A stretch of 6,137 nucleotides of DNA, from NCBI GenBank assembly GCA_014237955.1, contig JABABY010000127.1, positions 1 through 6,137 of the forward strand, given 5' to 3'. Below the pieces are notes generated by a model. The model did not search any database, was not told the origin of the DNA, and was given only the letters and a program-made list of their open reading frames with translations. This DNA comes from Planctomycetota bacterium. Its GTDB lineage: Bacteria > Planctomycetota > Planctomycetia > Pirellulales > UBA7805. The translations under genes were made by a program, and so were the position numbers. Positions 5,147 through 6,137 of this stretch are shown here, piece by piece; position 1 is the first letter of the stretch; the number at the start of each line of letters is the position of its first letter.

Positions 5147-5721
5147 CTTACGACCAAAAAATTTTCCAAAAGCTGCCTGCCGAGCGGGGTACCGACAGAC
5201 TCGGGATGGAATTGCACTCCCTCGACCGGGTACTCGCGATGCCGCACACCCATGATCACCTCATCGGAAGTCCAGGCAGTCACCTCTAGACACTCGGGCA
5301 GGGAAGCGGGATTGCCGATCAGACTATGGTAGCGCATCACCTCAAATGCGCTGGGAAGTCCTTGAAAAATGCCTGCCTCTTCATGGAAAACGTAACTTGT
5401 CTTGCCATGCATTGGCGCTGCAGCACGCATCACATCTCCACCAAAAGCCTGGATGATTCCCTGATGTCCGAGGCAAACTCCCAGTAGTGGAATGTGAGGC
5501 CCTAATGCAACGATGACATCGTGACAGATGCCAAAATAGGCTGCGTCACCTGCGTCGCCCGGACCGGGCGAGACAATAATCCGATCGGGTTCAAGGGATG
5601 CCAGTTTTTCAACAGATATCTCATCGTTGCGATACACCTCGGGAGGTCCGACCAGTTCCCCCACGAGTTGGTATAGGTTGTACGTAAAGGAATCGTAGTT
5701 ATCAAGAATAACGATTTTCAT
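5134..5721 (-). CDS. pabA: Glutamine amidotransferase, anthranilate/aminodeoxychorismate synthase component II
   Basis: This 195-residue class I glutamine amidotransferase releases ammonia from glutamine for a chorismate-binding partner (TrpE or PabB), feeding tryptophan or folate synthesis. Length matches the family (about 190). Visible motifs are ILDNYDSFTYNLYQ (5-18), the oxyanion-region SPGPGDAGDA (51-60), the nucleophile elbow GVCLGHQ (81-87, Cys83), HGKTS (105-109), FEVMRYHSL (126-134) and VQFHPES (169-175, His172 and Glu174 completing the triad). The start at 5721 gives the canonical MKIVILDNYDSF; the longer reading from 5751 only adds ten non-conserved residues. The ribosome binding site is poor. 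No partner subunit is adjacent, so trpG and pabA cannot be told apart; many bacteria use one amphibolic subunit for both. It converges with the membrane genes and is divergent from the comEA-like gene. Confidence 0.93.
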   Translation of the reverse strand: MKIVILDNYDSFTYNLYQLVGELVGPPEVYRNDEISVEKLASLEPDRIIVSPGPGDAGDAAYFGICHDVIVALGPHIPLLGVCLGHQGIIQAFGGDVMRAAAPMHGKTSYVFHEEAGIFQGLPSAFEVMRYHSLIGNPASLPECLEVTAWTSDEVIMGVRHREYPVEGVQFHPESVGTPLGRQLLENFLVVRQTD

Positions 5722-5724
5722 AAC

Positions 5725-5753
5725 TTGACACGCCCATTTTGTAGACAACAAAT
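5725..5753 (+). promoter_or_regulatory. Possible promoter for the comEA-like gene
   Basis: A perfect TTGACA (5725-5730) is followed after 17 bp by ACAAAT (5748-5753, only 3 of 6). CATAAT (5786-5791, 5 of 6) is a better -10 but has no good -35 in range. The 152-bp divergent gap 5722-5873 must hold promoters for both genes; these are the only plus-strand candidates I can point to, and none is convincing on the minus strand. Confidence 0.25.
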
Positions 5754-5860
5754 CGACGCCACTATCTTAACGCCTCACCCCCCACCATAATAACCATGGC
5801 GATAGAGTTTATTCGTAAATGAAAAGCGGCCAGAACAGGTGCCAGCCATGGGCGGCCTCG

Positions 5861-5867
5861 AGGAGGT
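5861..5867 (+). promoter_or_regulatory. Near-perfect Shine-Dalgarno before the comEA-like gene
   Basis: AGGAGGT lies 6 bases before the ATG at 5874. It is the strongest ribosome binding site in the window and fixes the start of the final gene. An in-frame TGA at 5820-5822 means no longer N-terminus is possible. Confidence 0.85.
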
Positions 5868-5873
5868 AGATCA

Positions 5874-6137
5874 ATGCAGCGCCAATTGCTCCGGCATCCC
5901 GAACAGACCTTACTGGCTGTCGTAGTTCTCCTCGCGATCATCGCGATTTTCAGCTATTGGCTATTTCGGGCGTGGCATCAGGAAGATCTGATTGAATTCG
6001 ATAAGGCGCCACAGCTTGAGGTTACCTTTCAGGTCGATATCAACCACGCCGACTGGCCCGAGATTATGCAGTTGCCAGGCATTGGTGAAACCACAGCCCG
6101 TGCGATCGTCAAAGAGAGGCAAGCCGATGGCCCCTAC
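5874..6137 (+). CDS. comEA: ComEA-like helix-hairpin-helix DNA-binding protein, N-terminal part (3' end outside window)
   Basis: Eighty-eight residues are visible before the window ends. A short basic start is followed by one membrane helix, about residues 12-31 (TLLAVVVLLAIIAIFSYWLF). A linker of about 20 residues leads to FQVDINHADWPEIMQLPGIG (52-71) and TTARAIVKERQADGPY. DIN.A....LPGIG..A..I...R...GP(F/Y) is the hallmark of the ComEA helix-hairpin-helix domain, which binds double-stranded DNA without sequence preference. ComEA proteins are membrane-anchored or periplasmic receptors in natural DNA uptake, and the single N-terminal anchor fits that. The second hairpin (usually G(I/V)G..(K/R)) would lie beyond the window. 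No other competence gene is in view, so a general DNA-binding role outside competence cannot be excluded. The name is by domain, so the symbol is tentative. Confidence 0.82.
   Translation, partial: MQRQLLRHPEQTLLAVVVLLAIIAIFSYWLFRAWHQEDLIEFDKAPQLEVTFQVDINHADWPEIMQLPGIGETTARAIVKERQADGPY

Noticed and set aside
5722..5751. Longer start adding MLSTKWACQV to the amidotransferase
   Set aside because: The family starts at MKIVILDNYDSF; the added residues look like non-coding sequence.

Overview
The window (about 50% GC by eye) looks like a chromosomal, mostly housekeeping segment of a planctomycete, probably of the Pirellulales type. This assignment is inferred from remembered protein families, not from a search. 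The pointers are the PssA core, a small protein at 2001-2228 that resembles a planctomycete-restricted family, the N-terminal lead-in of RsmA, and the membrane-anchored ComEA-like protein. No insertion sequence, CRISPR array, integrase or phage gene is visible.

Layout. Bases 1-1827 (+) hold the 3' end of pssA (phospholipid synthesis), then ribE (riboflavin synthase), then rsmA (16S rRNA dimethyladenosine transferase). They run in one direction with a 24-bp gap and then an 85-bp overlap, so they probably form one transcript. Bases 2001-2228 (+) encode a 75-residue conserved-type protein of unknown function behind its own possible promoter. Converging on it is a small minus-strand gene (2250-2492) for an excisionase/MerR-like helix-turn-helix protein. 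Its 5' end faces uxaC (2714-4135, +), glucuronate isomerase. Each of these two divergent genes has a recognisable sigma70-like promoter in the gap between them, which makes the helix-turn-helix protein a candidate local regulator.

Between uxaC and two small membrane-protein genes (4352-4618 and 4670-5095, +) lies the most notable element: a complete selenocysteine tRNA gene (selC) at 4185-4284. It has a UCA anticodon, an 8+5 bp acceptor/T-arm, a long variable arm and an encoded CCA. It implies that this organism decodes UGA as selenocysteine, although no selenoprotein or other sel gene is in view.

On the minus strand, 5134-5721 encodes a glutamine amidotransferase (PabA/TrpG type) with no chorismate-binding partner in view. 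It converges on the membrane genes, with a plausible terminator between them. Divergently, a ComEA-like helix-hairpin-helix DNA-binding protein starts at 5874 behind a near-perfect Shine-Dalgarno sequence and runs off the end of the window.

The genes do not form one pathway. I do not see a convincing new multi-gene system. The points most worth follow-up are selC and its unusual D-stem, the divergent HTH/uxaC pair, the shortened PssA C-terminus, the ribE/rsmA overlap and the unknown small proteins.
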